This document shows positions 33,774 to 34,782 of a stretch of 34,782 nucleotides of DNA, one piece after another. Position 1 is the stretch's first letter. Each line of letters opens with the position of its first letter. The translations under genes were made by a program, and so were the position numbers. The DNA is from Actinomycetes bacterium (lineage in GTDB: Bacteria; Actinomycetota; CADDZG01; JAHWKV01): assembly GCA_029263075.1 (NCBI GenBank), contig JAJCYE010000047.1:1-34782 (forward strand), given 5' to 3'. The notes below the pieces were generated by a model that was not told where the DNA came from, did no database searches, and saw only the letters and a list, made by a program, of their open reading frames with translations.

Positions 33774-34782
33774 CCGGAGATGGGTCGATCCCGGCGGAGG
33801 TTGCCCGCAACGGTGCGGTCAACCGCGGGGGCGCGAACCGGTTGAGGACCAACGTCATCCTGGGCGTGGTCGCGGTGGCGGCCCTTGTGGCCCCCCAGTT
33901 CGTCTCCCTGGCGTCGCAGGAGATCCTGGTCAACATCGCTACCTTTTCCCTGCTGGCGCTCGGGCTGAACGTCGTGGTGGGGTTTGCCGGGCTGCTCGAC
34001 CTCGGCTACATCGCCTTTTACGCCACCGGCGCCTACGCCTGGGGCATCCTTTCGGGGGCGGGTCAGATCAAGATGGCGTTCACGCAGACCGAGTTCTGGT
34101 TGGAGTGGGGCTTTTGGATCGTGCTTCTGCTGGTGATTGCCATCAACATGGGCATTGGGGTGATGCTGGGTTCCCCCACCCTGCGGCTACGGGGCGACTA
34201 CCTGGCGATCGTCACACTCGGGTTCGGGGAGATCGTCCGGATCGTGGCCAACAACCTGGACAGCGTTACCGGGGGCGCCCTGGGGATCACCCAGATCCCG
34301 CACCCCCGGATCCCGTTCACCGACTACAACTTCGGGCTTGACCCCGTCCCCTACTACTACCTGCTGCTGGTGGTGTTGGTCCTGGGAACCATCGTGATCC
34401 GACGCCTGGATCACTCCCGGATCGGGCGTGCCTGGGTGGCTATCCGGGAGGACGAGGTCGCGGCCGAGGCGATGGGCGTGCCCACCCTGAAAATGAAGTT
34501 GCTGGCGTTCGCCATCGGGGCGGTTACCGCCGGTATGGCCGGTGTTGTGTTTGCATCGAAGTCCAACTACGTGGCGCCGACCTCCTTCGACGTCTTCGCC
34601 TCGTTCCTGGTGCTGTCGGCGGTGGTGCTGGGCGGCATGGGGAGCATCCCGGGCAGCCTGGCCGGGGCGTTCGTCATCGTCGGGATCCCGTCATTCCTCC
34701 AACTCAAGTTCCCGCACCTGGACGAGTACCGCTACTGGTTCTTCGGGGTCATCCTGGTCACGATGATGGTGTTCCGCCCGCA
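33770..34782 (+). CDS. Branched-chain amino acid-type ABC transporter permease (LivM-like), truncated at window end
   Basis: Open frame not in supplied ORF list (no stop before window end): VTGDGSIPAEVARNG...NIATFSLLALGLNVVVGFAGLLDLGYIAFYATGAYAW...SPTLRLRGDYLAIVTLGFGEIVRIV...; GTGA overlap with preceding gene. Confidence 0.93.
   Translation, partial: MTGDGSIPAEVARNGAVNRGGANRLRTNVILGVVAVAALVAPQFVSLASQEILVNIATFSLLALGLNVVVGFAGLLDLGYIAFYATGAYAWGILSGAGQIKMAFTQTEFWLEWGFWIVLLLVIAINMGIGVMLGSPTLRLRGDYLAIVTLGFGEIVRIVANNLDSVTGGALGITQIPHPRIPFTDYNFGLDPVPYYYLLLVVLVLGTIVIRRLDHSRIGRAWVAIREDEVAAEAMGVPTLKMKLLAFAIGAVTAGMAGVVFASKSNYVAPTSFDVFASFLVLSAVVLGGMGSIPGSLAGAFVIVGIPSFLQLKFPHLDEYRYWFFGVILVTMMVFRP

Noticed and set aside
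1-34782. CRISPR array, tRNA/rRNA genes, transposase or prophage
   Set aside because: No regularly spaced direct repeats, RNA gene signatures, integrase/transposase motifs or phage genes were seen

Overview
High-GC bacterial chromosomal segment, probably from an uncultured actinobacterium (inferred from gene content, GTG/TTG starts and TTAGG-type DtxR/IdeR motifs). Recognisable blocks: (1) nucleotide excision repair, uvrA and uvrB with a HAD hydrolase and a small membrane protein; (2) an endonuclease/exonuclease/phosphatase-fold protein, coaE and rpsA; (3) a long coiled-coil repeat protein; (4) polA divergent from a DtxR-family regulator; (5) an iron/envelope island: cupredoxin-like lipoprotein, GT-C-like membrane glycosyltransferase, FbpABC-type Fe(III) ABC transporter, Imm-5-like protein, flippase-GT2 fusion and FAD oxidoreductase; (6) gltB, a hotdog thioesterase, tatC and tatA; (7) a livKHM-type ABC transporter cut by the window end. 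Strongest leads: a shared AGACCTAA-containing motif upstream of three island genes, suggesting a DtxR-type regulon that includes a lipid-glycan flippase/glycosyltransferase fusion; an orphan promoter plus intrinsic terminator in the gltB leader; alternative pairings in the rpsA leader at the Shine-Dalgarno; a Walker A Lys-Gly substitution in UvrB; several genes that seem to lack ATG/GTG/TTG starts; a near-perfect SOS box at uvrA; and a 29-aa repeat coiled-coil protein. No tRNA, rRNA, CRISPR array or transposase was seen. All assignments come from reading motifs and recalled family sequences; no searches were run.
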